DNA from: Thozetella sp. PMI_491
Taxonomy: Eukaryota; Ascomycota; Sordariomycetes; Chaetosphaeriales; Chaetosphaeriaceae
Assembly (NCBI GenBank): GCA_021432635.1
Contig: MU270019.1
Span: 1,237,672 to 1,301,671 of the forward strand
Direction of reading: 5' to 3'
DNA length: 64,000 nucleotides
Positions within the stretch are counted from its first letter, which is position 1. Every line of letters starts with the position of its first letter. This document shows, piece after piece, positions 1 to 11,585 of this stretch. The notes beneath the pieces are model-generated. The model searched no databases and had not been told where the DNA came from. It saw only the letters and a program-made list of their open reading frames with translations. A program made the position numbers and the translations under genes.

Positions 1-131
1 GAACCACCGTGTGCACAAAGCGAGGGTGGAACCTGGTAACATTACTCCTAGTTTTGGCAATCTGATCTAACGCTCTCTTGATGCAAGTGCACAGCGTACC
101 CGTGAAACCCCTGTTCTGAACCCCTATGTTT

Positions 132-2597
132 TTAAAGTACCACATAAGACCCATCCGAATCGGCGCTCCGTCCGCTGAGTCTCGACCGCAGCTGGAGTTC
201 CCTCGCGCTCGCCAGAGCCCGCTCGTCCGCAAGCCACACCTCGATCACGGCGTCTCGGAGATCGGCGTCGATGTCCATCTCGTGGAGCCTGTTCTGGCGG
301 ATGTGCAGCGGGTCCTTGGACTCGACAACCAGCTGCCAGACGGCCTCCTTGGGCAAGTGCTTCGTCTCGCCCCGGTAGAGCACCTCGTGCACGCGGCTGG
401 GGATGTCGACGATGTCCAGCCGGAGGTCCGGCCCTAGCACCACTTCGAGTGCCTGGCCGTCCTTAGCCGCGCCTAACTTGATCATGGTCGAGTTGTCCTT
501 CTTGAGGATGGCCTCCGGCGGGACCAGGCCGCTGAGGTCCGACTTGGTGTGCCCCAGTAGCTTGACGATCCAGTTCCGCGACTTGCCGGTCCGCTTCGAC
601 GCGGGGCCCACCGTCAGCCGGCCGGTCTTTTGGTCCCATGTGATGGGGGTCCGGATGAAGGAGGAGGGGTCTGGGCGGACTTCCCGCTTGGCGCTCTCGT
701 CCTCCTCGATGAGCTCGAAGCTGGCGTCGGCGCCGACCACGAGCATGATCTCCATGTCGGACGGGTTGGAGACGCCGTTGGTGAGGACCGGGGAGGCGTC
801 TACGGGTAGGATGGAGCCTTCCTTGGCGAACACGGGGAACTTGGACAGGGTGCGGTGGAACTTGATCTCGCGGCCGCCGTCGTACACCAGCGACGGGCTG
901 AAGATGTCGACGTAGCGGCCCGGCGGCAGCCAGCCGCGCGTGGAGGCGAGCAGGGAGGAGGGGCTGTGCGGCGACGTGATGGGGGCCACGATGAGGTCGG
1001 GTCCGAAGTAGAACTGGTTGGGGTAGTTGTACGCCGCGCTATCCTTGTGGTTCCAGTACATGGGCTGCACGATCGGCTCGCTATCGTAGCTCGCGCGCAC
1101 GTTCATGGTGTAGAGGAAGGGGATCAGGCGGTGGCGGAGGACGAGGAACTCCTTCATGACGCGGTATGTCTCGTTCTCGTAGTTCCACGGCTCCTTGCCG
1201 TCCCAGCGGCTCTTCTCCGAGTGCAGGCGCAGGATGGGCGAGAAGGTGCCCAGCTGCACCCACCGGGCCAGGCGCTCGTTGGAGCGCTGGCCCCAGTAGT
1301 GGCCGCCGATGTCGTGGCTCCACCAGCCGTAGCCGATGTTGGACGCCGTCGCGGTGAACTCGGGCTGGAAGTGCAGCGACGCCCAGGTGATGAGGGTGTC
1401 GCCCGAGAAGCCGATGGGGTAACGGTGCGAGCCGGGGCCGGCAAAGCGGGAGAAGGTGATGGGCTTCTCCAGGTTGTCGATGTCCTTCTCGCTGTTGAGG
1501 TAGTGGAAGTGGTTCAGCACCCACAGGGGGTCGATGCCGGGGATCTTGGTCTTAGTGCCTTGCTGCCAGTCGATCCACCAGAAGTCGAGCCCCTGCTTCT
1601 CGAAGCCGGCCTTGAGTACGTCAAAGTAGGCGTCGAGGAACTTGCGGTCGGTGGGGTCGAACTTGATGGGGTCCTTGTTGGAGGTGTCGAACTTGAGGTA
1701 CTTGGCCACGGCCTCGTAGGGCTCCTCGAAGGCACGGACGCCGTCGGCGGGGTGGTCGTTGAGGGCCGTCTTGAGCCCCCGCTTGTGCAGCTCCCGGAGG
1801 AAGCCCTCCGGGTCCGGGAACAGCTCCTTGTTCCATGTGTATCCGGTCCAGCCGGAGCCGTACTGCGCCGGGACGTCCTCGACGCGGTGCCAGTCCATGT
1901 CGATGACGCCCACGACGAGGGGGATCTCCTCCTCCTTGAAGCGATCCATAAGGTTCAGGTACTCATCAGCCGAGTAGGCGTGGTACCGGGACCACCAATT
2001 GCCGAGGACCCAACGCGGGAGCAGCGGTTGGTTGCCCGAGATGCGGTAGAAGTCCTTGATGGCCGCCTTGTGGTCGCCGTTGTAGGCGAAGACGTAGCCG
2101 TCCCTGCGGCCCGGCGTGCGGCCGGCCACGAAGCCGTCTTCGTCGAACAGCATGGACTCGCTGTCTTCCAGCACGGCCCATGGCCGCTTGGACAGCACGC
2201 CCGGGGCGAGGGGGATGCGGCCGTCCGCGGTGTCGAGCGTCCGGGCTGTGCCGCCGAGATCGCCGAAGCTCTGGCCGTCATAACGCCAGGTGCCGTCGCT
2301 CACCACCAAGGTGAGCCCCTCGGACGAGAAGGCCTTCTTGTCGTAGGTGAGGTGGAAGTGCTTTGTGATGATCTCGAGGTTGTCCTCCTCGTCTACGACA
2401 CGGAAGTCCGGCACGGGGAAGTCGCGGAAGATAGCAAAGGTGGAGGCGCGGTCCTCGAAGCCGCCGTCTTCGGACCACTCATAGCGGACCAGCCGGTCGG
2501 TGAGCACGGTGAAGCGGTACTTGCTGCCGGCCCCGCCCGTGACGACGGCGTCGGGATTGGCCTTGGGCGCCGAGTCAAAGTTGTAGCGGAACTCCAT
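132..2597 (-). CDS. Glycoside hydrolase family 31 alpha-glycosidase (alpha-xylosidase/alpha-glucosidase type)
   Basis: Single-exon gene of 821 residues starting at an ATG at 2597. The protein has the GH31 layout: an N-terminal beta-sandwich, a (beta/alpha)8 catalytic barrel from about residue 190, and C-terminal beta domains. The stretch LDFWWIDWQQ carries the expected catalytic nucleophile (Asp343), and RYPIGFSGDT carries the likely acid/base (Asp400). There is no signal peptide, which suggests an intracellular enzyme acting on alpha-linked oligosaccharides such as xyloglucan- or starch-derived sugars. The family is clear but the substrate is not: GH31 also contains glucosidases, xylosidases and sulfoquinovosidases. 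A TATA-like element lies about 95 nt upstream. Nothing ties it to the metabolite cluster further right. Confidence 0.93.
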   Translation of the reverse strand: MEFRYNFDSAPKANPDAVVTGGAGSKYRFTVLTDRLVRYEWSEDGGFEDRASTFAIFRDFPVPDFRVVDEEDNLEIITKHFHLTYDKKAFSSEGLTLVVSDGTWRYDGQSFGDLGGTARTLDTADGRIPLAPGVLSKRPWAVLEDSESMLFDEDGFVAGRTPGRRDGYVFAYNGDHKAAIKDFYRISGNQPLLPRWVLGNWWSRYHAYSADEYLNLMDRFKEEEIPLVVGVIDMDWHRVEDVPAQYGSGWTGYTWNKELFPDPEGFLRELHKRGLKTALNDHPADGVRAFEEPYEAVAKYLKFDTSNKDPIKFDPTDRKFLDAYFDVLKAGFEKQGLDFWWIDWQQGTKTKIPGIDPLWVLNHFHYLNSEKDIDNLEKPITFSRFAGPGSHRYPIGFSGDTLITWASLHFQPEFTATASNIGYGWWSHDIGGHYWGQRSNERLARWVQLGTFSPILRLHSEKSRWDGKEPWNYENETYRVMKEFLVLRHRLIPFLYTMNVRASYDSEPIVQPMYWNHKDSAAYNYPNQFYFGPDLIVAPITSPHSPSSLLASTRGWLPPGRYVDIFSPSLVYDGGREIKFHRTLSKFPVFAKEGSILPVDASPVLTNGVSNPSDMEIMLVVGADASFELIEEDESAKREVRPDPSSFIRTPITWDQKTGRLTVGPASKRTGKSRNWIVKLLGHTKSDLSGLVPPEAILKKDNSTMIKLGAAKDGQALEVVLGPDLRLDIVDIPSRVHEVLYRGETKHLPKEAVWQLVVESKDPLHIRQNRLHEMDIDADLRDAVIEVWLADERALASARELQLRSRLSGRSADSDGSYVVL

Positions 2598-2689
2598 GGC
2601 AGCAGAATCAGGTTGACCTAGGCCGGGAAGATGCAGAGGGGAAGGCCACAGGCCGCAAGGGCATCCGGGGAGGAAGGAGCGAGGACGAT

Positions 2690-2696
2690 TTTTATA
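2690..2696 (-). promoter_or_regulatory. TATA-like box of the GH31 gene
   Basis: TATAAAA on the minus strand, 93-99 nt upstream of the GH31 start codon, which is a usual distance for a fungal core promoter. Inferred from motif and position only. Confidence 0.4.
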
Positions 2697-2772
2697 CGGT
2701 GAAGAGGCCCGTTCCGAGACAGGGCCAAGCTCAGTCCCAGGTGCTCAGGTGGCTTCTCGGTCATCGGACCTG

Positions 2773-2796
2773 CAGCAGCAGCAGCAGCAGCAGCAG
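2773..2796 (+). repeat. (CAG)8 microsatellite
   Basis: Eight perfect CAG units in the 5' flank of the GH31 gene. It lies outside any gene model I can support, so it is not evidently a polyglutamine tract. Confidence 0.9.
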
Positions 2797-4359
2797 TGCG
2801 GGGGGGGCCGCTCGACTGGCTGGACGTGTTGGAGCATTTGGAGCAGCGCAGGGAGGGGTCCTTGCAGGGGGCCAGACTGCATTCGAACCGGTGATCGACA
2901 TCGGCCTTGCCCTGTAAGTGGGGGAATTGTGCGACGCCCAGTACGATACCGGAACTGCTTGAATGCTGCGATTTCAAGACCCTGAAAATTTCTCGTCCTG
3001 CCCTTTTCTTTGTGAGCCCATCCCCAACGAAGCGGATCGGGCGCTAGCATTCCCGGCCGGCGGGAGAGAGGGAACCTAGAGCCCAACTGCCACGCGTTTC
3101 CCATGCTCGCTGCTCGGCGGGGGCCTGAAGCTTTTTCTGGATTGTCTCGCGCAGGCGGCCCCCCCACCTTTGTTCAGGTCCCCTGGCGCCGACCCCGCGC
3201 ACCGGAAGCGCCCACCGCCAAGTTGTTGTCTTAGCTTGGCATGTCGAAGCGCGGCGGCGGGTGCATCGTCTGTCGTGGCAACACAGCACAACAAAGCAGC
3301 AACCAATTATCTTCGTCTCCCCCTCCCTCGTGGTATAGGTACTGCTGCATCAACATTGCCACGCCCTGCTGCCTCTTCCCTGCAACGCTGGATAACTCGC
3401 CATAATTCAGGTGAGGCAAGCAACAAGGGCTCCGAGCCACTTGCCTACCTTACCTTATTTGCTAGCTACGCCCCAGCACTTCTCCACACTGGGTAACACC
3501 TGGTGCATAGGCAGGTCTTGGCGTCTACTAAGGTGCCTGTATAGGCACCTATGCATTGCAGCTCGGAAGCCCCGGCTACTACCTACTACTACTAGGGGCG
3601 GGGGCGGTATAGCAATCTAGAATCTGGAGACGTATATTACCAAGTAGCCAACTTGCCAAGGTACTATACTGCCAATTCCCATTATCGCTTCCGATCCCGC
3701 TGGTCATCTTCGATCGGGTAGCTTGTAGGCCCCATTCATCCATAGCAGTTGGCTTTCGACAACCCACGCGGCTCTCCTTCGAGACTCACGCTCTGTCAAC
3801 GCATTCAAAGGGAGCGGTAGTGGCGCGGTACAAGGAAACACAATGCTGTGTTTACACAAGCTACGGGAATATGCTACATAGAAAAAGCTAGTCAAGCAGG
3901 CGAGATTACAATCCATCCCCGTATCCAAGAGTCCCAAACTCCGTAGACCATGCACGAATCGACACTGTCCGCCTTTTCATGCGTCGCGGTCGGCAAAAAA
4001 ATGCACTGCCCTTAGATTCCGTCTCCAATCAACTCCGTGATGTAGGTGGTCTGTCATCCTGCCCATATCGGGCCGGTTCCCAAGCGTCTATAGACTCCTG
4101 GCGTCGGGGTAGGCAAAAAGGAGAGGCCGAGACGGACCCTCCGGTGAAATTTGTGCATTTGACATCGCTCGAGGGCGCGCTACTACGGTTCGGCTAGGTA
4201 TGGATAGAGGTGCTATGTTATGTCGAGTAATAAGGATTAAAAGCCACGAAAGGGGCCGCTCGGTTCATCGTTATAATTAGTGGTCGTATCCGGCACCACG
4301 TTGCCAGGGGCTGTTCAAGTCAGCAAGCAGATCTCTCTCACGTGGTGCGGGTCTGGCTC

Positions 4360-6642
4360 TTACCTCGGTTGGCCGTTGGATCGCGCGGATCCTGGCGGGT
4401 TTGATGGATGGCCCGTTGAGTTCAGCGGGCTGGGCGCTCTCGAGTTGTCGCCCCACGTCCGCGGAGACTTCTCGTCTTGCGGTAGCGTCAGCGACGACGG
4501 GTTGTGCGGGGAGCGCAGCGACTCATGGTACGAGCCGCGGTACGAGCTGCGGGCTGATGCGGGCACACCGCCGTGGCGGACAGCGTCCTTGTACGAGATC
4601 TCGTCGTCGTCGAGGTCGAGGCCACCGCCGCTGCGCGCAGTGGCGCCCAGGGCGTCGAGCTCGGTGTTGGTGGCCAGGGCCGTGTGCGACTTCATGAACG
4701 AGGCGCGGTCGTCGGCCATGTACTGGTAGCGCGCATCTGGGTTGTTCTTGAAAAAGATGATGATGGTGCTGATGAGAATCATGAGCAGGAAGATGAGCGT
4801 GAAGGCGGCGTTCAGGATCCAGAGCACCACACCAATCACGCCGGTGACGAGGCCGGGCTGGTCAAAGACGTCGGTGAACACGAACAGGAAGACAGCGTTG
4901 ACAAAGTTGACGGAGCAGATGGCGATGTTGAACGAGTTGATGCTCTTGTCCATCCACGGGCGGAGCACGGCGGTGCCAATGAGCGCGGCGGCCTCGATGA
5001 TGATCAAGGCGACAGCCTGAACCACACCGTTGCGCTGAGCCAGCGCAATGAATAGGCCCTTGAGGAGGATGTGGGCCAAGAGAGGGGCAATGAAGTAGCT
5101 ACGTCCAGTGTTAGCAAGCCGAAAACAAGATAAGAATTGGGCATACGCCATGTAAACAGAGAGAACTTACTAGCCAGAAGCACGGAACTGAATGTACAAG
5201 AAGCCCCACTTGTTGAGAATCCTGGGGTCGGAGAACAGGATGTAGGCCGGGTTCCGATGCATGGAGATGGAGCGAGAAGCGATCATGATGATCTTGTACG
5301 CGGCCCATGCCAGGGCCAGCGTAACACTGAGGAACCAGAAGACAGCCAGGACCATCTCGGCGCTCGAATCGCCCTGAGTCAGCTCCCAGAAGGCGAAGAC
5401 GGCCACGGCGGGGTATCCGATGAGGCAGATGCGGTACAGAATACCCTTGAGGACCGTGGCCCAGCCGTTGCGGAAGTCCCGGAGCTGCTCGTTCTCGTCC
5501 TTCATCCAGCCCATGCGGAAGGCGAGGACGAGGAGACCGCGGAAGAGGAGCACGGCGATGATGGTGAGCAGGACGAAGACGAGGAAGAAGGTGAATGTCG
5601 TCAGGAAGAGGTTGGTAGTCTCGATCTGGGCCTTGTACGCCACGCGCTGCACGCCATAGACAACGTAGCTACCAGTGTCGGACTGCAGGTTGCCGCTGCG
5701 CCTGACCAGGCCCGGCAGCTTCTCCATGTACCGCGTCGCCCGGTCGATCAGGGGGAGCTTAGCGGCGCGCTCCAAAAGAGGGAGCGATCGCTTCGTCACG
5801 CCCACGGAAATCTTGGCGACGGAGCTGAACAGCGTGGCGGGCGTTCCGCCGGTGGCCCGCTGGTACCAGGTGAAGATGGTCTGCATGAAGTTCACATTGA
5901 TAACGCCTAGACTCCACTGGAAGTCCTGCGTCCAAGCTTGCACGACGGGCGGGAGCGGGACGGCGCAGAGCCCGAGCATGGCCTGGGCCTGGAAGTAGCC
6001 GATCAGCGAGAGGGCGTTCACAGCGACGTGCGAGGCGGCGTTGAGGTGGCCTAGGATGTAGATGATGGCCGACGAGATCAGCGCCACTCCCGCAACGGCG
6101 GCCGCAGCCCACTTGACGCTGACCAGATCGACCGTCTTGCCGTTGGAGATGCTAGCCTCAATGCAGGCGACCGTCTGGCCGGCCTGCTCGCCCTCTGTCA
6201 TGTTGATTAAGATACGGACCTTGGCGTCGAGATCGGGGAGCGTGTAGGCGATGCCGGGGATGTTCGCGACGGCATCCTTGGGAACGTCGAGATTGAAAGG
6301 GTTCTCCGTCTTGCCGGCGGACATAGGGCAGAGACCGCCGAGCTGCTTGGCGAGGTCGGGCGAGCAGGGATCCACCGTGGTGTGAATGAGCTGGTAACCG
6401 TAGGCGGTGATGGAGATGTCAAACACGACCTTGCCCTGGATGGTGGACATGGCAATCAGGTGGATGGCGGCCGAGCCATTTCCGGGCGTGAACACCACGT
6501 TGAAAAGACTGGCCTGGTAGCCCGAGTTCTCCTGGCATGTCGCGAGCGAGTTCGATTGCAAAATGTCTTCGGCCGCAGCGGGAAAGATGAGCGCCGTTAG
6601 GCACGAAATGGCCAGCAGCGGCCACCGCGAGAGGAGCCTCAT
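4360..6642 (-). CDS. Flavin carrier / TRP-like membrane protein (ML-like plus TRP domain)
   Basis: Two exons, 5171..6642 and 4360..5098, with a 72-nt intron (donor GTAAGT, branch-like GCTAAC, acceptor TAG) give 736 residues. Joining the exons restores the run G-Y-Y-F-I-A-P. Residues 1-24 look like a signal peptide. A lumenal ML-like domain with several Cys residues follows, then about nine hydrophobic segments between about residues 180 and 640, and a polar Ser/Pro-rich cytosolic tail. This is the architecture of the yeast Flc1-3 flavin carrier proteins and Pkd2 relatives, which are linked to FAD transport into the ER, calcium handling and cell-wall integrity. The transported substrate cannot be read from sequence. 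It looks like a conserved core gene. Confidence 0.88.
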
Positions 6643-8492
6643 GCTGGGCGGTGATTATAGCGATGCGCAGTGCGTATTTTCCTCCTCGATCTCGTCGTCA
6701 CCTTCTCGTGCGATGCTTCTCTTTGTTGGGGGTCGAGGCGTGGGCGCGCGTGGATACGCGGGCAGGTCCGCACTGGAATGGAAAGATTCCGGCAAATTCA
6801 ATTCACGCGAGGTAGCGCATAAACCATCTGGGTCGTCGGTCCGGGCAGGAGGATGAAAGCGAGCGAAGTCTGCCCACGATTGTCAATTTTCCGACGAGCG
6901 TCGCGAGGTTCGAGCTTCGACGCTGCGAGTCGGGGAAACCGGTTGTTTGTCTAAGAGGACCGGGGGGGGATTAGGAGGGGGGGAGAAGGGGAGGAAATGG
7001 AAACAGGATGACAGCAAAAGGCGCTGGTCAGATGGAATAGCCCTGGAAGCAGGATGCGGTCGCCTTGGGCCGATCTTCTGGCTGACTGATGCAATGGAAG
7101 AGGGACCCTTTCCAAATCGGGACTAGCGCATCCATGGCAAAATGGGGTCGTATCGCTGACTGGGCGGTGCTCCCAAAGACAAAAAAAAAATACGAACGCC
7201 TCTTGGCCCAGGTGGGAAGCCTTGCTCGTCATTTGCTCTAGCCAGGCCTGGTCAGGGGCAGCTAGCGGCACAGCAACGCAGAGCCAGATCCGCGTCGGCA
7301 GGCGCCCGAAGCCGCGAGCGTTGGGCGTAACTACATTGAAAGAGAAGGGAACGCCACCACCACTGCTGGCCGGGTGAAGCTGCCCTTTGGGCGTCCTGCG
7401 TACGAACTAGAATGCGGGCGAGTCGAACCCCTGGAACGAGGCGTCCGCAAAGTGCAGGAAAATCGTCGACTAGAGGGACCTAGCGGCAGCCTGTCGCTTG
7501 GGGATGGCGAGGGGCAACAGGGAAGCACAACAGAAATCCCCGTGGCCCAAAATGGCACACCCAAATGCGGGGACGAAGTCAAAGTCGCCTCCCTTCGCAT
7601 CAATAAAATCCCCCCCTCCACACGGGCAGGTGCGATGACGCAGCGCAACGTCCGCTGAGAGGGCCACCTGCCGCCGACCCTGAATTTGGATGCACGGCTA
7701 AGTGGCCAATCCAGCCAAGCTGGCCCCAGCCTTTCGTCACCCGACGTTTCGTCCTGACGCCAGACACCATGCAAGACAATGCTGTTTTCTTTTTTCTTCC
7801 CTGCCAGCTTGCCCCATGGTATTACGAGCCCGTGTTTGCCATTACGGGCGGGAACTCGTATGTACTGCCAGGGCAGCATGCAATGGTGCAGCTCACGCTC
7901 GCTAGTTCGGCCGGATTTTCTGGCCCCCCCCTCCCTTCATTCGTGGTATTTGGCCGTAAAATGCTCGTCCTTTTGCCCAAAGGAGCTTTCAGGGTGCCGG
8001 GGATCCGAGCACGGGCGCCGCCGCTCACAGGTACGACTCGAACACAGCCACGCTCACCCCACCAATACGGCGCGGCACGCCGTCCCACAGGTTCGTTTGC
8101 TGGGTAGTCTCACCGTTGTAATAACCGCTTTGCTCCTCCGCGGACCACAAGCGAAAGGAGGTGACCAGACCTGTTTAGGAGCACCTTACGTCGTACGCCG
8201 AGCGATCGCTTCCAGAGTCGAGGCGAGCCGTGAAATAGAAAGACTGATAATAATAATAGCTATTCCGTACCTTACATACTGCAGCGGTTTAGCCATCGCG
8301 TTGTCTATGGTAACTTAGAGCTGCTTAGCCTTAAACTTTAACCTTGAGTTTAAGGTAGGGCCCGAATCGTTTGCATCACAAGCTTCTCGTATCTTCAATT
8401 CAGGGCGCGTTAATTTTCGTCACGCCTCGAATTCTTCATTAGTTAGGTTGCCTCCTGAGTCCCCATCTTCAATGTTCTGGATCCTTTGTCGA
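6643..8492. other. Intergenic region, no supported gene
   Basis: About 1.85 kb between two minus-strand genes. Several open frames overlap on both strands at 7.3-8.3 kb, but none has a recognisable domain, conserved motif or splice pattern. A poly-A run lies near 7181-7189. It probably contains the promoter of the TRP-like gene. Confidence 0.55.
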
Positions 8493-9761
8493 TCAGTTCG
8501 CAGCATGTCTCGATAGCCCCGACTGAAGACCCATTTCTAGAACCCTTCCCAGTCTCTCCACATCGGCTAGGTTGTTGTAGAAATGGAACGCGACCCGCAC
8601 CCCTAGCCGGTAATGAGTGATCCACACGCCCTGTGCCTCGAGGTATGCCTTCCATCCGGGGTCTAATAGCTCGAGGATGTATAGATGTGGTGCATGCTGT
8701 GCGCGGTCCTCGGGGCCCACGACTCGGATGCTGAGCTCGGCCGCCGTAGCTCGCAGCGCGTCGCCTAGCGCATGCAAGTGCGCCTCGAGCTTCTGGGGCC
8801 CTATCGTGTCTAGATAAAACGACAGCCACGCCTTGGCCGCTACGGCGCCGGCGTAGTTGAGGTTCTCGTGCTCGAACCGGCGCGCGTTGGGATAGTACAC
8901 CACCTCGTCCGGCGGCACCAGCCTGTCGGCCCGGGCATTGGCGACTCCACGGCCGCTCGCGATGGGCGGTGCCCGGAGCTCTCGGACCACCTCGCGGTCA
9001 ACGTAGAGCGCTGCGATGCCCCGCGGGCTGGCGAAGCCCTTGAAGAAGCTGAATCCGGCTGCTGAGACGCCCAGCGCCTTAACGTCGAGTGCCGCGAACC
9101 CAATCTGCTGCGTGACGTCGGCGAAGACGTGGATGCCCCGGGGGCGGTATTCCGCTGCGATGGCCGCCACGTCGTTCCACTGGCCGCTGTGAAACATGAT
9201 GGTGCTGATGCCGATGCATCGCGTGCGGTCGTCCACGTACGGCCGGAAGGTGTCGGCGTTGAAGGCGGTGACCTGTCCGGTGCGCTCTGCCTCGGGGATG
9301 GTCGGGATCTGGCGCACCTCGATGCCTCGCTCGCGCAGCGTCAGGAAGGTATAGGGCAAGTGCGGGAACTCGGAATCGACGACGACCACGTTGTCACCGG
9401 GCTTCAGATCTAGGCTGTGGGTGAAGCAACCTCCCGCCTCGGTGGTATCCGAGGTGATGGCGATGTCCTCCGGGTCCGCGTTGATGTAGCGCCCCAGCAG
9501 CCCGCGCAGGTCCTCCGCTGCCTCCTTCCACACATTCTTGGCGTTGGGGTTGTGCAGGTGGTCATGCGTGTACTGATTGAGGGCATTGGCGACGATCAGG
9601 TTGGACGGTGGCTGGCTGGCCGAGTCGAGATAGAGCACATCCGGGCGCTCGACGAGGGGCACCAGCTTCCGATAGAGTGCGAACTCATCGGCCAGGGGCG
9701 GGGACGGAGCCCCAGCCGCATTCTTGGCGGTATCTCCTTCGCTGGGCGCAGGGACAGACAT
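8493..9761 (-). CDS. PLP-dependent class V aminotransferase (isopenicillin N epimerase / cysteine desulfurase-like)
   Basis: Single exon, 422 residues from the ATG at 9761. An open frame extends upstream only to a GTG. Fold-type I PLP features are visible: a Ser/Thr-rich phosphate-binding area (ITSDTTEAGG), the cofactor-contacting Asp in HVFADVTQQIG (about residue 215) and the Schiff-base Lys in FSFFKGFAS (about residue 241). The closest families by pattern are isopenicillin N epimerase-like, kynureninase-like and cysteine-desulfurase-like enzymes. No mobile Cys loop is evident, which argues against a desulfurase. The substrate is unknown. It lies about 12 kb from a penicillin acyltransferase homologue, and the link between them is only speculative. 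Confidence 0.85.
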   Translation of the reverse strand: MSVPAPSEGDTAKNAAGAPSPPLADEFALYRKLVPLVERPDVLYLDSASQPPSNLIVANALNQYTHDHLHNPNAKNVWKEAAEDLRGLLGRYINADPEDIAITSDTTEAGGCFTHSLDLKPGDNVVVVDSEFPHLPYTFLTLRERGIEVRQIPTIPEAERTGQVTAFNADTFRPYVDDRTRCIGISTIMFHSGQWNDVAAIAAEYRPRGIHVFADVTQQIGFAALDVKALGVSAAGFSFFKGFASPRGIAALYVDREVVRELRAPPIASGRGVANARADRLVPPDEVVYYPNARRFEHENLNYAGAVAAKAWLSFYLDTIGPQKLEAHLHALGDALRATAAELSIRVVGPEDRAQHAPHLYILELLDPGWKAYLEAQGVWITHYRLGVRVAFHFYNNLADVERLGRVLEMGLQSGLSRHAAN

Positions 9762-10278
9762 GTTGCCGGTCACGACAGGCAGGCACTCGAAGACGTTGCG
9801 ATCACGAGGAGTCCCGGGCGAGGCGGCCTCTGTTTACGGAAGACCACAGGCGTCGGCGTACAAGAGGGAGTAAAATAATATGTGCTCTTACAGGTACTCG
9901 ACGTATTATCTCTATTTATCGTTCCTGAGGCCGAGTAAAGACGGCGTAAGTGAGTCACCCGGATTCGGATGCCCCACACATGCGGGTGGTTTTCAGCAGC
10001 TCCATGAGGTCTCTCGTCGGTATGTAGTGAAAAGGCGTGCTGGAGATCCGGTCGCGCTAAGCAAGAAGAGCGTCCAATGTCCGAGACTGGCATTCTATAG
10101 AGCCCCGCAATCCCAAGCCTTTTTCCTAAGCTTAGCGCGGCCTCTGATCTGAGTCAACAGCACGATAGACGCCAGCAGCCTTGGAAGTTCTGGTCCTGCA
10201 CGAGGGCCTCGGGTAATCTTCGACTCCGAGGCCCTAGCGATTCGGCATGGGATTTGCTCCCTTGCGTGTCTCCTCTGC
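9762..10278. other. Intergenic region
   Basis: About 0.5 kb between two minus-strand genes. I see no recognisable element beyond presumed promoter and 3' untranslated sequence. Confidence 0.5.
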
Positions 10279-11585
10279 TCATGGGTATGAGTGCAGCTCT
10301 TTGTTGATGGCATCATGCCGCGCGGGATCCGTAGACCCGGATCCGAAGCATCCCATCAGCGGATAAGGATCATCGAAGTCACCTTCGATGACCCAATATC
10401 CTTCTATGCCATGGCCTCCTCCTGCTGATGGGGCTGCCACCTGACTCTGGTTGTCCACAGCGGGAAGAGGTCTCCAAAAGCGCGTAGTGAAACCAATTCT
10501 CTCGATTTTGGCTCCCTCCTTCCCGGCACGGGCTAGTCTTTTCTGAAAGACAGTGAAAGGGACAGATATGGTGAGCTCTTGAAACCGCTCGGGGAGCTTC
10601 CGGACCATGTCGTCGATTGAGTTAAAGAGAGACTTGTCGTACAGCGGTGGTCGCTCTTCCAGTCTCAGTCCCGGGAACAGACGCCCGTAGATGTCCATGT
10701 ATATCGTACGAAGATTCGGGAGGGCCTTGGGGACGGCCTCCAGGAGCGCGAGGAACTCGGGCCGGCCCATGGCATGGACAGAGGCGTCACCCGGTCCGGT
10801 GAGATCACGAATATTCCAGCCCAACTCGATGGATGTGATCATTGAGCGCCGGATCGGCGAGAGAAGTGTCTCCAGGTGGTGAGACATGACACTCCGGGTG
10901 TTGCTGATTCGGATGGCGTTCGCCCCATAGAGGACCTCGATGCCTTCCATGTACCTAGCGGCAAGGTCAGCAACATGACCGCAGCCGTTGCAGCAGGAGA
11001 GAAAGCATGCTAAACTTACGCCTGTCGGCAGGCCAACAACCACCCCATAGCCCCTATCTGGTGGTACCAGGGCACATCCGCTTCATGCTGCCAGCATCGC
11101 GCCATCCCCGGGATGCAGCCCTGGTGGTACACACCGGTCATCTGTAGCTGGTTCATGCAGCGACATCCGCGCCACTGCCAGGCTTGTGACTCCCCTGGGT
11201 CCGGGTGCAGCTCCTGTGGCGACCACTTCTCGCCCGGGTTCATGTAGCGGGTGGTTTGCCACTGGTTTCCATCAAAAGTCCTGATGAGCTGCCGCGGGTG
11301 GCCGAACTCAAGGCTCATATGCAGCGCCCTACCGCCGAATGCCACGACGAGAACCTTGCGCCTAATCTCGGGCGGAAGGCGCTGGAAGAAGGCGCTGCCC
11401 GCGGTGGCGGCGGCCGTGGCTGCGACGAGGTCGGGATCCGAAGAGCTCGGCGTTAATGGGCGGCTCCGTTGTGTCCACGCTGGTACAATCGGCGGCGGCG
11501 CACTGTCCGCCGGGCTCTGTGCGTTGCCCTTGCCATTAAGCTTTGCACGCTTTTCGTGGAACCAATTGAGCAGCTTGCGCGCCAT
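10279..11585 (-). CDS. Hypothetical F-box-like / DUF7730-type protein
   Basis: Exons 11020..11585 and 10279..10954 with a 65-nt intron (GTAAGT...CTAG) give 413 residues. Splicing joins ...ACRQA to YMEGIEVLYGAN without a frame break. The start is the ATG at 11585, because an open frame further upstream lacks an ATG. The motif FFQRLPPEIRRKV near residue 70 is the short hydrophobic-Leu-Pro segment typical of F-box-like fungal proteins. The rest, with a Trp-rich stretch and the phrase IEVLYGANAI, resembles the large fungal families annotated as DUF7730. Such proteins are abundant and mostly uncharacterised; some may act in ubiquitin-ligase complexes. No catalytic motif is seen. Confidence 0.75.

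Larger units (their letters stand above)
2598..4359. other. Intergenic region between GH31 and TRP-like genes
   Basis: About 1.8 kb. Apart from the TATA-like box and the CAG repeat it has only short overlapping open frames on both strands with no recognisable protein family. It probably holds the GH31 promoter and the 3' untranslated region of the TRP-like gene. Confidence 0.6.

Noticed and set aside
855-2621. 588-residue open frame on the plus strand over the GH31 gene
   Set aside because: It is the antisense of a high-GC coding exon; composition is Val/Glu/Gly-rich and no domain is recognisable, while the minus strand carries a complete GH31 enzyme.
7395-7440. tRNA T-arm-like sequence (GGTTCGACTC on the minus strand)
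   Set aside because: No acceptor stem, D-arm or anticodon arm can be paired around it.
7331-7879. 182-residue minus-strand frame
   Set aside because: Basic, low-complexity translation with no known domain and conflicting frames on the opposite strand.
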